From the NCBI GenBank assembly GCA_947497895.1, contig CANMIL010000002.1:372001-436000 (forward strand): a stretch of 64,000 nucleotides of DNA. Direction: 5' to 3'. Each line of letters opens with the position of its first letter. Position 1 is the stretch's first letter. This document shows positions 7,465 to 16,322 of this stretch, piece by piece. The notes beneath the pieces are model-generated. The model saw only the letters and a program-made list of their open reading frames with translations, was not told the DNA's origin and made no database searches. Source of the DNA: an uncultured Tenacibaculum sp. GTDB taxonomy: Bacteria > Bacteroidota > Bacteroidia > Flavobacteriales > Flavobacteriaceae. A program made the translations under genes and the position numbers.

Positions 7465-8739
7465 TTATTTAATAGCCGGTACTGTTGCTGTATGATTATT
7501 GTATGTAATGTTTAGAGCGTTTTTTGGATTTTGATTTAATAATAAGACCCCCGCGACAATGGGCGCTGATAATGAAGTTCCTTGGCTATATTTCAATTTA
7601 CCTCTTCTTATTGTTGGAAGTTTTGATGCTGGTGCCCAATAGTCGATTTTAGATCCATATGCAGAACCGTTATTTCCACCTCCCCAATAATCGTAATAAA
7701 TGCCTCCTCTAGAATTATATCTAGAAATTCCTCCAATTACTTTGGCATTATCGTTACTAGTACTCCAAGAAGATTCGAAATAATAATGTTCATCTAAATT
7801 TTGATAGGAATTACCACCAGCAATTGTACAAATATTGTTTTCTGCTAATGATTTAAAGGCCTTTTCTATTAGTTCTAATTGGGGGAGTTGACTAGAGGTG
7901 ATCAAATCTTTACGTGGTAAACCTTGACTAAAATTAAAAATTTCTCCTGGTTTTATGTTTTTCTTTACATATTCGAAAGCTTTAAGAATAGAAGAAGCAT
8001 TTCCACCTGGTTTTACTATGACTACGCTGGCGCCATAAGCAATTCCATGAATTCCTTTTCCGTTTTTCTTGGCCGCTACTAATGCGGCTACATCATTACC
8101 ATGAACTTCATATTCGTACTCCCAACCATGATATTCACTGAAAGATTTACTTCGTTTTCTATCGATATTAAGGTCTCCATTATCATGTAGTCCTTCATCC
8201 ATTACCCAAACTGTTTTACCAGTTCCATTACCTGACCCTACTACAGATACTGCCCAAGGTTGAACTTCTCCTGATGGAAGTATAATGTTTCCATGTTCAT
8301 CCATTGAAGAACCATTAACGTTTCTTGTTGCAATTTTTCTTTCTGTAGAGTCAAAATAATAAGGTTCTTCAGGAGTCTCCGATTCGTTTATTATTGCATC
8401 CTTTACTACTAGTTCTATTTTTGAATCTAGCTCGATTGCCTCAATATTGCTTTTTGAAGTTTTAAGAGTAAAACCTTTGAAAATACTACTATACTCGTTA
8501 GATATTTGTTGCTCTGTAATTCCGTATTGAGTGGCGAGATAGTTTTTTAAAGAAGGAATGTTTTCTAAAACATTATCTTTAAAAACAACAATATAGTTTT
8601 GTTGTTGCGTTTCTTCTGTCGTTGTCATTATGCTACTATCCAAATCACCATTATTGGTTTCACATGAGGCCAATGAAAGCAAGCTGGCCGTTATTATAGT
8701 TGACAATACAACTTTTCTTAGTCTTTTAAAATTTTCCAT
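7465..8739 (-). CDS. Subtilisin-like S8 serine protease with I9 propeptide, lipoprotein
   Basis: A 424-residue secreted protease. The N-terminus is a lipoprotein signal with lipobox LASC (Cys26). Residues about 48-115 look like an inhibitor_I9 propeptide (YIVVFKDNV start), which normally folds the protease and keeps it inactive. The S8 triad is readable: Asp181 in VWVMDEGL, His213 in VHGNDVAA and Ser389 in QGTSLSAPIVAG, with the oxyanion Asn310 in AGGN. The spacing Asp-His is short (32 residues) but within the family. It would cleave proteins at the cell surface or in the periplasm. No type IX sorting domain is visible at the C-terminus, which fits lipid anchoring instead. It is monocistronic. 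Confidence 0.9.
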   Translation of the reverse strand: MENFKRLRKVVLSTIITASLLSLASCETNNGDLDSSIMTTTEETQQQNYIVVFKDNVLENIPSLKNYLATQYGITEQQISNEYSSIFKGFTLKTSKSNIEAIELDSKIELVVKDAIINESETPEEPYYFDSTERKIATRNVNGSSMDEHGNIILPSGEVQPWAVSVVGSGNGTGKTVWVMDEGLHDNGDLNIDRKRSKSFSEYHGWEYEYEVHGNDVAALVAAKKNGKGIHGIAYGASVVIVKPGGNASSILKAFEYVKKNIKPGEIFNFSQGLPRKDLITSSQLPQLELIEKAFKSLAENNICTIAGGNSYQNLDEHYYFESSWSTSNDNAKVIGGISRYNSRGGIYYDYWGGGNNGSAYGSKIDYWAPASKLPTIRRGKLKYSQGTSLSAPIVAGVLLLNQNPKNALNITYNNHTATVPAIK

Positions 8740-9207
8740 TTAATTTTAATTTGATTATTTGAGGCGAAACTATTTATTTTAATTAAATCTAAATAAATAT
8801 GTTTTTGCGATTTTAGCAATTTGTTAGCTCATTTGTTTGTTGGACAATAGAAAGGAAGTAACTATTGTAATTATTACAAAGTGTAAATAGGTGTCAAGGA
8901 ATTTAGTGATTGAAGGTACAAGTTTGAGTTGTAGTTTTTTAGTGGAGTGTTTTTGGTGGTTGTTTTATGAAGTAGTCTTTTTTGTAGGGAGTAAAAGTTT
9001 TTCATTATTCACATATTCTTTGTAAAAAAACATGTTGAATCGTAGTCTTTTCTGTAGTTAATGGAGGTTTTGAAGAGAAAAATATGAACAACTTTGACGG
9101 GTATCTAAAAAAGGTTATTTTTATAAGAAATTACAAGGTATATCTAACTAAGTTAGAAAAGATTCACGTAATTGGTTTTATAAAATTGTAAACTTACTTT
9201 AATAAAA
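8740..9207. other. 468 bp gap with a dyad, a direct repeat and a possible 35-codon frame
   Basis: No convincing gene. There is a perfect dyad TTGTAA-TTA-TTACAA at 8865-8879 that could be an operator. A near-identical 16-mer appears twice: GTAGTCTTTTTTGTAG at 8972-8987 and GTAGTCTTTTCTGTAG at 9042-9057. A 35-codon open frame at 9084-9191 (plus strand, MNNFDGYLKKVIF...) has no signal peptide or recognised domain, and I do not call it as a gene. The gap separates the divergent protease and SDR genes, so it holds both promoters. No exact TAnnTTTG box was found for either. Confidence 0.5.
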
Positions 9208-9963
9208 ATGATTAAAACAGCTTTTATTACTGGAGCTACCTCGGGAATAGGTAAAGCTACTGCCATACTTTTTGCTAAAAACTCTGTAAACTTGGTTATA
9301 TGTGGAAGAAGAGAGAGTAAACTTAAAGAACTTAAAGATGAGCTAGCGCAGTATACCAAAGTTCATACACTTCAGTTTGATGTTAGGTATAAAGAGGAAG
9401 TTGAAAAAGCTATTGAAAGCCTTCCAGAAGAATTTAAATCGATTGATTTCCTAATTAATAATGCTGGAAATGCGCATGGTTTAAATCCTATTCAAGAAGG
9501 AAGTATTGATGATTGGGATGCTATGATTGATGGTAATGTAAAGGGACTTCTTTACGTAACAAAAGCAATTATGCCTGACATGATTCAAAAGAAAAGAGGT
9601 TTTATTATAAATATTGGTTCTATCGCAGCTAAAGAAGTGTATCCAAATGGAAATGTGTATTGTGCATCTAAGTTTGCGGTTGATGCTTTGAATAAAGGAA
9701 TGAGAATCGATTTAAATAAACATAATATAAGAGTTTGTGCAATTCATCCAGGCTTTGTTGAAACTGAATTTTCTGAAGTTCGATTTAAAGGTGATACAGA
9801 AAGAGCTAATGATGTTTATACAGGATATAAAGCGCTTCAAGCTGAAGATATAGCTGATATTATTTATTTTGTAGCAACTAGACCGTATCATGTGAATATT
9901 GAGGATTTGATTGTATACCCAACGGCACAAGCGACCCCTACAATTTTAAATAAAGATGCCTAA
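9208..9963 (+). CDS. Short-chain dehydrogenase/reductase (YdfG-like)
   Basis: A 251-residue classical SDR, an NAD(P)-dependent oxidoreductase of the cytoplasm. The cofactor motif TGATSGIG is at residues 8-15, NNAG at 84-87, and the catalytic Ser138, Tyr151 and Lys155 (YCASK) are in place. Arg34/Arg35 in CGRRES after the second strand suggest NADP preference. The overall look is close to the YdfG group, which oxidises serine, allo-threonine and 3-hydroxy acids, but substrate is not provable here. The stop codon lies within the start of the aldo/keto reductase gene (8-base overlap), so the two are translationally coupled. Confidence 0.9.
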   Translation: MIKTAFITGATSGIGKATAILFAKNSVNLVICGRRESKLKELKDELAQYTKVHTLQFDVRYKEEVEKAIESLPEEFKSIDFLINNAGNAHGLNPIQEGSIDDWDAMIDGNVKGLLYVTKAIMPDMIQKKRGFIINIGSIAAKEVYPNGNVYCASKFAVDALNKGMRIDLNKHNIRVCAIHPGFVETEFSEVRFKGDTERANDVYTGYKALQAEDIADIIYFVATRPYHVNIEDLIVYPTAQATPTILNKDA

Positions 9964-10822
9964 GTACTCGAAAACTATTGCAGGATGCATGTCATGGGGA
10001 CAATGGGGTAAGCAGTTCAATACTTCTGAAATGATCGATTTTATTCATTTTTGTATTGAAAATACGATTAGCACCTTTGATCATGCCGATATTTATGGAG
10101 ATTATACGACTGAAGCTGAATTTGGAAAAGCTTTGAAAGAAAGTGGTGTAGCGAGAGAACATATTCAATTGATTTCGAAGTGTGGAATTCAGTATATCGG
10201 AAAGTCCAGATCAAATAGAGTCAAACATTACAATTATTCCAAAGAGTATATTATTTGGAGTGTTGAGGAGTCTCTAAAGAATTTGCAAACTGACTATTTA
10301 GATCTATTGTTGTTACATAGACCAAGTCCGTTGATGTATCCAAATGAAATTTCTGAAGCGGTTCAGCAGTTAAAAAAACAAGGAAAGATAAAGGACTTTG
10401 GAGTGTCTAATTTTACTCCTCAACAAACCGAGCTGATCAAAAGTTGTGAAGAGGTCTCAGTAAATCAAATTGAAGTTTCATTAACTCAATTTTCCGCCTT
10501 ACTTGATGATAGTTTACATTATATGCAATTGAATAAAATACAGCCAATGATATGGAGTCCTTTGGGAAAGTATTTTAAAGAGCAAAGTGAGCAAAATAGT
10601 CGAATAAAAAAGGAGTTAGAAGGTCTTTGTGAAAAATATCAAGCAACAGAGAGTCAATTATTGTTAGCATGGTTGTATAAACATCCGACAAATATGATTC
10701 CTGTAATTGGAACTACTAACAGAGAAAGAATCATTGAATCGGTAAAAGCGCAATCAATAGCTTTAGAATTGGAAGATTGGTTTGCATTATTGGTCGCTAG
10801 CCAAGGACATAAAGTACCTTAA
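9956..10822 (+). CDS. Aldo/keto reductase
   Basis: A 288-residue TIM-barrel aldo/keto reductase, a cytoplasmic NAD(P)H-dependent carbonyl reductase. The catalytic tetrad is Asp42 and Tyr47 (FDHADIYG), Lys75 (SKCG) and His121 (LLLHRP). GVSNF near residue 150 and the C-terminal IPVIGTT cofactor loop are also present. It resembles the YdhF group. The start overlaps the SDR gene by eight bases and the next gene begins three bases after its stop. A pair of carbonyl reductases in one operon suggests successive handling of one substrate or of reactive aldehydes. That is inference. Confidence 0.9.
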   Translation: MPKYSKTIAGCMSWGQWGKQFNTSEMIDFIHFCIENTISTFDHADIYGDYTTEAEFGKALKESGVAREHIQLISKCGIQYIGKSRSNRVKHYNYSKEYIIWSVEESLKNLQTDYLDLLLLHRPSPLMYPNEISEAVQQLKKQGKIKDFGVSNFTPQQTELIKSCEEVSVNQIEVSLTQFSALLDDSLHYMQLNKIQPMIWSPLGKYFKEQSEQNSRIKKELEGLCEKYQATESQLLLAWLYKHPTNMIPVIGTTNRERIIESVKAQSIALELEDWFALLVASQGHKVP

Positions 10823-10824
10823 AA

Positions 10825-11964
10825 ATGATCAATAAGCGGCTTTTAATAAAGAGTTTACTGTCAAAGAATGATGAGAACAGTTTTTACGATAAAAAGCAAA
10901 AGTTGTCACTCCAATCTCGAGAAGGCAAAGCAAAGTTTATAAAACATGTTTGTGCCTTGTCTAACTCTAACCCAGATAATAACTCCTACATTGTTATTGG
11001 AGTGCAAGACGAAGAAAACAAAATTGTTGGGGTAGACTTTTTTGATGATAGTAAAATTCAGAATTTAGTAAATGCTTACTTAATTAATCCACCAAAAATT
11101 AGTTATGAAAATGTTCACTTTCCTAGGTTGCCTCGTTATAAAGTTGTCGGACTTGTAACTATTTATCCAAATAAAGAAATTACTTCGTTAGCAAAAACAG
11201 CTTGGAAATATCCAAAGAGGACAGTTTTTTATAGAATAGGGAGTAACTCGATTCCTGCTGAAGGTAATTTTATTTTAAAAAACACGAACAAACCCATTGT
11301 AGAGGCGATTGAAAAACACGCTGGAAATAATATAGAACTCACATTGAATGGGGTTTTCGATTTTTTCAACAGGCATAAGAAGGAGTACAATCCGCAGTAT
11401 AAAGTGTTTAATGAGCAATTTGTATTGTGTTGGGCTGGTAAGAAATCAGAAATTAATGGTGAAGAATATTTTTCCAGAGTAGATATTGAATTGATTAACG
11501 AACAAGTGCGTTTGTTTTATTCTGATTTAGATGATGTGAAAATTTCATACAATGAAAATTCATTTATTATTACTGAATACATTATGCTTGGAATTGATAA
11601 AGAGCATAAACATTATCCTTTAGAGAAAACCATTATTCATTTTAAAGAAAATGGAATTCATGATATTGCCACTGAATTTTTATTTGAGCCACCTCAATTC
11701 AATAAAAAAGTATTGTATCATATTTATAACAATAACAACGCGATAATTGCCAAAATTGAAAAAGAAATACCGCTTTCAGTAACTGAGCATAAAGATGTAC
11801 TCAAGTTACCCACATCATATTTAATTTGTTATTTGAATGGTTTTTTGGAGTCGGAAGAGAAATTGAAAAAAGCTAAAAAATATATTCGAAACTTAGAAGA
11901 TAAGAAAACCTACATTGAGTTTAAGGAAGTTCTTCGAGTTTTGAGAAAAGTGAAGTATAAATAA
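10825..11964 (+). CDS. AlbA_2/Schlafen-type domain protein
   Basis: A 379-residue cytoplasmic protein. The N-terminal 150 residues look like an AlbA_2 (Schlafen AAA-like) domain: ENSFYDKKQKLSL, then KAKFIKHVCALSNS and the strand-turn SYIVIGVQDEENKIVGVD, then a late RTVFYRIGSNSIPA resembling the YxRxGS motif of that family. The rest has no recognised domain but ends in a charged helical tail (SEEKLKKAKKYIRNLEDKK). AlbA_2 proteins bind nucleic acid or nucleotides and some Schlafen relatives are RNases. Which applies here is unknown. It starts three bases after the reductase gene, an unexpected partner for two dehydrogenases. Confidence 0.6.
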   Translation: MINKRLLIKSLLSKNDENSFYDKKQKLSLQSREGKAKFIKHVCALSNSNPDNNSYIVIGVQDEENKIVGVDFFDDSKIQNLVNAYLINPPKISYENVHFPRLPRYKVVGLVTIYPNKEITSLAKTAWKYPKRTVFYRIGSNSIPAEGNFILKNTNKPIVEAIEKHAGNNIELTLNGVFDFFNRHKKEYNPQYKVFNEQFVLCWAGKKSEINGEEYFSRVDIELINEQVRLFYSDLDDVKISYNENSFIITEYIMLGIDKEHKHYPLEKTIIHFKENGIHDIATEFLFEPPQFNKKVLYHIYNNNNAIIAKIEKEIPLSVTEHKDVLKLPTSYLICYLNGFLESEEKLKKAKKYIRNLEDKKTYIEFKEVLRVLRKVKYK

Positions 11965-11971
11965 AATAAAA

Positions 11972-12006
11972 CGCCAATAAGATTAGGTTCTTATTGACGC
12001 TTTTTT
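11972..12006 (+). terminator. Terminator between convergent genes, probably bidirectional
   Basis: Stem cgccaataag (from 11972) pairs with cttattgacg (to 11999) with one mismatch, followed by a T-run on the plus strand and preceded by an A-rich tract that serves the minus-strand PEBP gene. Confidence 0.75.
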
Positions 12007-12023
12007 ATCGGTGTTTATATGAG

Positions 12024-12569
12024 TTATTTGTCTCTCTTATAATAAGCAACAATACTTGCTTTTGCTAATGCACTACTGTTTAAATAATACCCAACAACAG
12101 CAGGATTTGTTTTATCGGTAAGTTTTAGAGTTTCCTTGTTTAAGGCGTATACAGTGATAATATACTGATGAAAACCGTGTCCTTCAGGCGGGCATGGACC
12201 TCCGTATCCTTGAGTTCTGTAATCCGTTATACTTTGAATTACTTCTTTTGGAAGTAGGTTTAAACTTACATTCCCAGCATTGGTTGGAATGGAATTGATA
12301 TTCGTTGGAATGTCAAACACAAGCCAGTGCCACCATCCGCTCCCTGTTGGAGCATCTGGATCGTACATTGTAATGGCAAAACTCTTTGTTTCTGCTGGTG
12401 CGTTTTTCCAAGAGAGTTGCGGAGATTCGTTTTTTCCAGTACATCCAAATCCACCAAATTCTTGATTCTTGGTTGCTTGCCCGCCTAAATCTGAACTCGT
12501 TAATGTAAAGGTGTTCTGTCCTACCAACGTGGCCGTTGCAAGTAATAAAATTAGCGTTAGTTGTTTCAT
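12024..12569 (-). CDS. YbhB/YbcL family Raf-kinase-inhibitor-like protein (PEBP fold), exported
   Basis: A 181-residue PEBP-fold protein. From the ATG at 12569 the N-terminus MKQLTLILLLATATLVGQ is a clean signal peptide; an upstream ATG at 12593 would add MKNNKHKH. The ligand-site motifs are DPDAPTGSGWWHWLVFDIP and GPCPPEGHGFHQY, matching the conserved DPDxP and GxHxY of the bacterial YbhB/YbcL group. Bacterial members bind small anions or phospholipid-like ligands, and their physiological role is largely unknown. It is a single gene; the divergent hairpin and a TAACTTTG box lie upstream. Confidence 0.9.
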   Translation of the reverse strand: MKQLTLILLLATATLVGQNTFTLTSSDLGGQATKNQEFGGFGCTGKNESPQLSWKNAPAETKSFAITMYDPDAPTGSGWWHWLVFDIPTNINSIPTNAGNVSLNLLPKEVIQSITDYRTQGYGGPCPPEGHGFHQYIITVYALNKETLKLTDKTNPAVVGYYLNSSALAKASIVAYYKRDK

Positions 12570-12650
12570 GTGTTTATGTTTATTGTTTTTCAATGCATCA
12601 AAATATTTGATTTCAAATAAAAAGGCTTTTCAAATGCCTTAATGGCACTG

Positions 12651-12658
12651 CAAAGTTA
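12651..12658 (-). promoter_or_regulatory. Bacteroidota -7 box (TAACTTTG) for the PEBP gene
   Basis: The minus strand reads TAACTTTG, a match to TAnnTTTG about 80 bases before the start. The leader includes a short aaggc/gcctt hairpin. Confidence 0.4.
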
Positions 12659-12713
12659 ACTTATGTTTAGAGTAATTATAATTTGAATCAGCTCAAAAAG
12701 TGTATGAGAAAGG

Positions 12714-13550
12714 TCAAATCGATTGAAATTGTTTTGGTGTTTTTCCAAATTTTACTTTAAATGCTTGTACAAAGCTGGAAAGGCTTTCATAACCAATTTC
12801 GTAATAAATTTCTGAGGCTCTTTTTTGCTCATTTTTTAGTAAGAACGCGGCATGTTCTAGTCGTTTTTCTTGAAACCATTTTATCGGTGATTCTCGAAAG
12901 TGTTTCTCAAACTCTCGTTTGAAAGTTGAAACACTCATATTTGATAAAAAAGCGAGCTCAGCTAGGGTCAGTTTTTTGTGTTTATTAGTTTTAACAGTGT
13001 GTAAGAAATCATTGTTTTTCTGATTTCTATTTTTGATAATTGAAGATAAAAAACAGGTTCCATAGGTTTCCACTAAGTACAACATGAGTTCTTCAAACTT
13101 TAAAGTAGCAAGGTGTTGTTTTGTTTTTTCTTGTAAGGTCAAGGTGTGTTGTAATCCTTGAATGTAATTTTTAAGAAAAAGATCTTTTGGAAAATCGTAT
13201 ACTAATTTCTGTTCTTCATTTTCGGAAACGATTACCTTATATTTTCGAATAAAATCTATAAGCGCATTATTAGAGAAAAACAGAAGAATACTTTGATACC
13301 TTTTTTGAGTATTGGAAAGTTTTTCGGTCATTAAACAGTGTCCAGAATTCATTAATAGAAAGCTGGAATTATCAATAGAAACGGTTTTATTGCTCGTAAT
13401 AACTTCTTTAGTTCCCTCAACTAAAAAACTGAAAGTATTTTGTGTTAGTTGTATTTGCTGTTTCGAAATTTCTTGAATACTTTGATAATTGTATACGGAA
13501 ACCTCGGAAGGTTCAATATGTAATTCTTTAGGCATCGAAATTGTGGTCAT
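12714..13550 (-). CDS. AraC-family transcriptional regulator
   Basis: A 278-residue regulator. The C-terminal third (about 185-278) is an AraC/XylS DNA-binding domain with two helix-turn-helix units: KLTLAELAFLSNMSVSTFKREFEKHF and the family signature around ASEIYYEIGYESLSSFVQAFKVKFGKTP, ending in PKQF. The N-terminal 180 residues would be the effector or dimerisation part and match the AraC_N-like cupin shape (FSFLVEGTKEV, LLMNSGHCLM). It acts in the cytoplasm on DNA. Neighbours do not identify the target: the PEBP gene lies downstream on the same strand 120 bases away, and the DUF1501 gene lies upstream. Confidence 0.88.
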   Translation of the reverse strand: MTTISMPKELHIEPSEVSVYNYQSIQEISKQQIQLTQNTFSFLVEGTKEVITSNKTVSIDNSSFLLMNSGHCLMTEKLSNTQKRYQSILLFFSNNALIDFIRKYKVIVSENEEQKLVYDFPKDLFLKNYIQGLQHTLTLQEKTKQHLATLKFEELMLYLVETYGTCFLSSIIKNRNQKNNDFLHTVKTNKHKKLTLAELAFLSNMSVSTFKREFEKHFRESPIKWFQEKRLEHAAFLLKNEQKRASEIYYEIGYESLSSFVQAFKVKFGKTPKQFQSI

Positions 13551-13658
13551 TGTAAAAACAGTAAGTCGCTAACGAATGTAATTAATATTCGAAGGATAGA
13601 CAAGGGCTGATTTTACATTCATAACGAAGCTAAGAATGATGTGAGGTCATAAACTACT

Positions 13659-14852
13659 TTAGATAAACGACAGTTTAGAAAATGATTTGTTTAAAATTTT
13701 ACGATCATCAACCTCAAGCCATTTGTCCAAAATAGAAGCATAAACTTCCCTAAAGTCTATCGTGTATTTAAGGTCACCATTGCTATCCAAGTCATCTAAC
13801 TTTGAAAGCTCGTTGTAAATTCCAGATTGTTTTAGGTTTTTACCAATAACAAAAACATTGTTCGCCGCTCCATGGTCGGTTCCATTGGCAGCATTTTGCT
13901 GTACTCTTCTTCCAAATTCAGAAAATGTTAAAATAAGAGTGTCCTCAAAAGTGTTTTGATCTTTTAAATCATCAACAAAACAAGAGATACTTTCTGCATA
14001 AGTTTCAAGTAAACGCGATTGTTTGTTAACTTGGTTTACATGCGTGTCAAATCCAGTTAACGCGGCATAATATATTTGAGTATCTAAGCCTGAATTAATA
14101 AAATCGGCAATGGTTTTTAGTTGCTTTCCAAAAACATTTTGCGGGTATGATTTATTGGTAGATTTTGCGCTACTTTTTTCATAAATATATTTAGCTGATG
14201 ATTTTGCATTAATCATGGTGTTGTATAAATATCCAAGATTGTGTTCGTTCAAATGGGCGTCATCATAGTTGTGTAATACATCTGTAAAAAATGGTTGTCT
14301 TAATGATTGATAAAAAAGCTTCGGATTAGTAATTGCCAAGCCATTTTGTTGATTTCCTTTGAACATTAACGATAAACTTTCATCAACTTCAATAGCATGA
14401 TAAGGTTGAGAGTTGGTTATATCAAGAAAACGTCCTACCCAACCACTTTGTAAATATTCATTGCTATTGCTGGCGGTTTGCCATATATCAGTAGATCGGA
14501 AATGAGATCGGTTCGGATTCGGGTATCCTACATTGTTTAGAATGCTTAAATAGCCTTCATCATATAATTTTTTTAATGGAGCTAGTTTTGAATGTAGTCC
14601 CATTTCATTATTTAACTTAAGAAGTTCTGATTTGGAAATGGCAATATTTTGTCTTTTTTGATAGTAAATATCATTTCTAAAAGGAACAACGGTGTTTAAT
14701 CCGTCATTACCGCCTTTAAGTTGGATAATTACCAGTTTTTTATGACTAAAAAGTTTTTTAGCGCTTTGACCGAAAGCCTGGATAAATTGAGGGATAAAGA
14801 ATAAACCTCCAGTGGCAATAGGTGTTTTTTTTATAAAATCTCGTCTGTTCAT
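13659..14852 (-). CDS. DUF1501 domain protein with Tat signal
   Basis: A 397-residue DUF1501 protein (alkaline-phosphatase-like superfamily, sulfatase-like fold). I start it at ATG 14852: the frame extends to a TTG at 14870, but MNRRDFIKKTPIATGG is a complete twin-arginine signal, so it should be exported folded. Motifs visible include KLVIIQLKGGNDGLNTVVPF, HFRSTDIWQTAS, TGFDTHVNQ and TFSEFGRRVQQN followed by GTDHGAANNVFV, which likely bind a metal. It follows the DUF1800 gene by 11 bases. The two families form a conserved, co-exported pair whose function is not established. Confidence 0.9.
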   Translation of the reverse strand: MNRRDFIKKTPIATGGLFFIPQFIQAFGQSAKKLFSHKKLVIIQLKGGNDGLNTVVPFRNDIYYQKRQNIAISKSELLKLNNEMGLHSKLAPLKKLYDEGYLSILNNVGYPNPNRSHFRSTDIWQTASNSNEYLQSGWVGRFLDITNSQPYHAIEVDESLSLMFKGNQQNGLAITNPKLFYQSLRQPFFTDVLHNYDDAHLNEHNLGYLYNTMINAKSSAKYIYEKSSAKSTNKSYPQNVFGKQLKTIADFINSGLDTQIYYAALTGFDTHVNQVNKQSRLLETYAESISCFVDDLKDQNTFEDTLILTFSEFGRRVQQNAANGTDHGAANNVFVIGKNLKQSGIYNELSKLDDLDSNGDLKYTIDFREVYASILDKWLEVDDRKILNKSFSKLSFI

Positions 14853-14863
14853 ACTTATCGTTT

Positions 14864-16237
14864 TTAACAAAGTTGATATTCAGGAAGTGATAATAATTGA
14901 ATACAGAAGTCTCTTTTTGAAACTTGTTTGCTTTTCTCAAGAAATTCTAGAGTCCCATTGTTTATAGGGCCAACAATTAGTTGATGAATTAATTCTTGAT
15001 TGTTGTTTGTAGGATAGTTCTTATCAAAAGCATTCCAATCAACTTTAGTTTTGATGAAAGCTCTTTTCCTAAGTCTTCTTTTGGAAAGATTACGAGCATC
15101 ATCTTTTAAATCTCCTTTGTCAGAATAACTGATTTCTGCATTATTAAGCAGTACAGAAGGTAAGCGAAGTCTGGTGACAATGGTATTGCTATCAATCCAT
15201 GCTTTTCCTGTTTTCCAACCAGCAACGTTTGGAGGGAAAAGTAATAATTGCCCTAATAAACGTTGAATTAATAATTCTTGTTTTTGCTTTTCAAATGAGA
15301 ATGGAATGGTTTGATGTAAGCCTATTATTAGTTCAATGGGAGATTTAATTTTGGAGCCTATATTTTCTGTTTGATAAAACCAATCAGAACTTAGGATATG
15401 ATGCATTAATTCTTGAATATTATAATTAGGATAAAACACATTTGTCATTTCATCAATATGGGTAGCGTTTATTGTTTCACTAACGAAATAATTATAAATC
15501 TTCTCACAAATGAATAGGGCGCATTGTTTTTGATCTAAAATGATGTCAATTATATCATCACCATCAAAATTCCCCGTTTTTCCAAAGAAGGTTTTCTCTT
15601 CATAATCATGTTGTCTTCTTCGTAGAATAAATTCTCCAGAAAATCGATGATTGTATCCAGTAAAAGCGCGAGCACTTTCCTTAATATCTTTTTCAGAATA
15701 ATTTCCTTGACCTAAAGTGAACAACTCCATAAGCTCTCGAGCAAAGTTTTCATTCGGGCTTTTTTTTCTGTTTTGTTTGTTATTCAGATATTTTAACATT
15801 GCAGGTTCTTTAGAAATAGCTTTTACAAAAGTTCTAAAGTTACCAAGAGCATGTTTTCTCAACGTGTTGTTATATTGTTGTACAAAAAGAATATTCTTGT
15901 CTTCACATACGAAATGATTAGCCCAGAAGAGCGTCATTTTTTCTCTGAGTAGCTCCGTTGGATAGCAAAGTCTTTCTAACCAAGCATGGTTAAATTCCTT
16001 TAACTTCTTTCGACTCATTTTCATTAACTCTGACCTGCGAGCTTTGTTTTTCACATCTTCACGGGTAATATTTTTAAGAAATGAAATATCAATTTGTAAA
16101 GGAGTATATTCAGAAGAAGAATTAAATAGAATATCAAGGATTTGGTTTTTAGATAAATCCTTGATATTATCAAGCTGTTTCGGAGTAATTCCAAAACCAA
16201 TTCTGTTATATAAATGTTGTATGTGTCTTACTTCCAT
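14864..16237 (-). CDS. DUF1800 family protein
   Basis: A 457-residue DUF1800 protein. I start at ATG 16237 (MEVRHIQHLYNRIGFG, the usual family N-terminus). The frame opens upstream only at a TTG (16252). Family hallmarks are the helical repeat-like LREKMTLFWANHFVC, KSPNENFARELMELFTLGQGNYSEKDI and PPNVAGWKTGKAWIDSNT. No signal peptide is visible, so export may occur together with its DUF1501 partner, whose Tat signal follows 11 bases downstream. Functional role unknown; the pair is best treated as one module. Confidence 0.9.
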   Translation of the reverse strand: MEVRHIQHLYNRIGFGITPKQLDNIKDLSKNQILDILFNSSSEYTPLQIDISFLKNITREDVKNKARRSELMKMSRKKLKEFNHAWLERLCYPTELLREKMTLFWANHFVCEDKNILFVQQYNNTLRKHALGNFRTFVKAISKEPAMLKYLNNKQNRKKSPNENFARELMELFTLGQGNYSEKDIKESARAFTGYNHRFSGEFILRRRQHDYEEKTFFGKTGNFDGDDIIDIILDQKQCALFICEKIYNYFVSETINATHIDEMTNVFYPNYNIQELMHHILSSDWFYQTENIGSKIKSPIELIIGLHQTIPFSFEKQKQELLIQRLLGQLLLFPPNVAGWKTGKAWIDSNTIVTRLRLPSVLLNNAEISYSDKGDLKDDARNLSKRRLRKRAFIKTKVDWNAFDKNYPTNNNQELIHQLIVGPINNGTLEFLEKSKQVSKRDFCIQLLSLPEYQLC

Positions 16238-16322
16238 GTATATAAGACACAATTTTTGATAAAAAGTTTAATTGTAGGCGATAACTCAAAGTTTAATCAT
16301 ATAAGGGTTGCCTTAAATTATA

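Noticed and set aside
7465..8739. Protease as a type IX secretion cargo
   Set aside because: A C-terminal sorting domain is not visible and a lipobox is, so lipoprotein export is the better reading.
9084..9191. 35-codon plus-strand frame MNNFDGYLKKVIF... before the SDR gene
   Set aside because: No signal, no homologue known to me, no start signal. Mentioned only as content of the gap.
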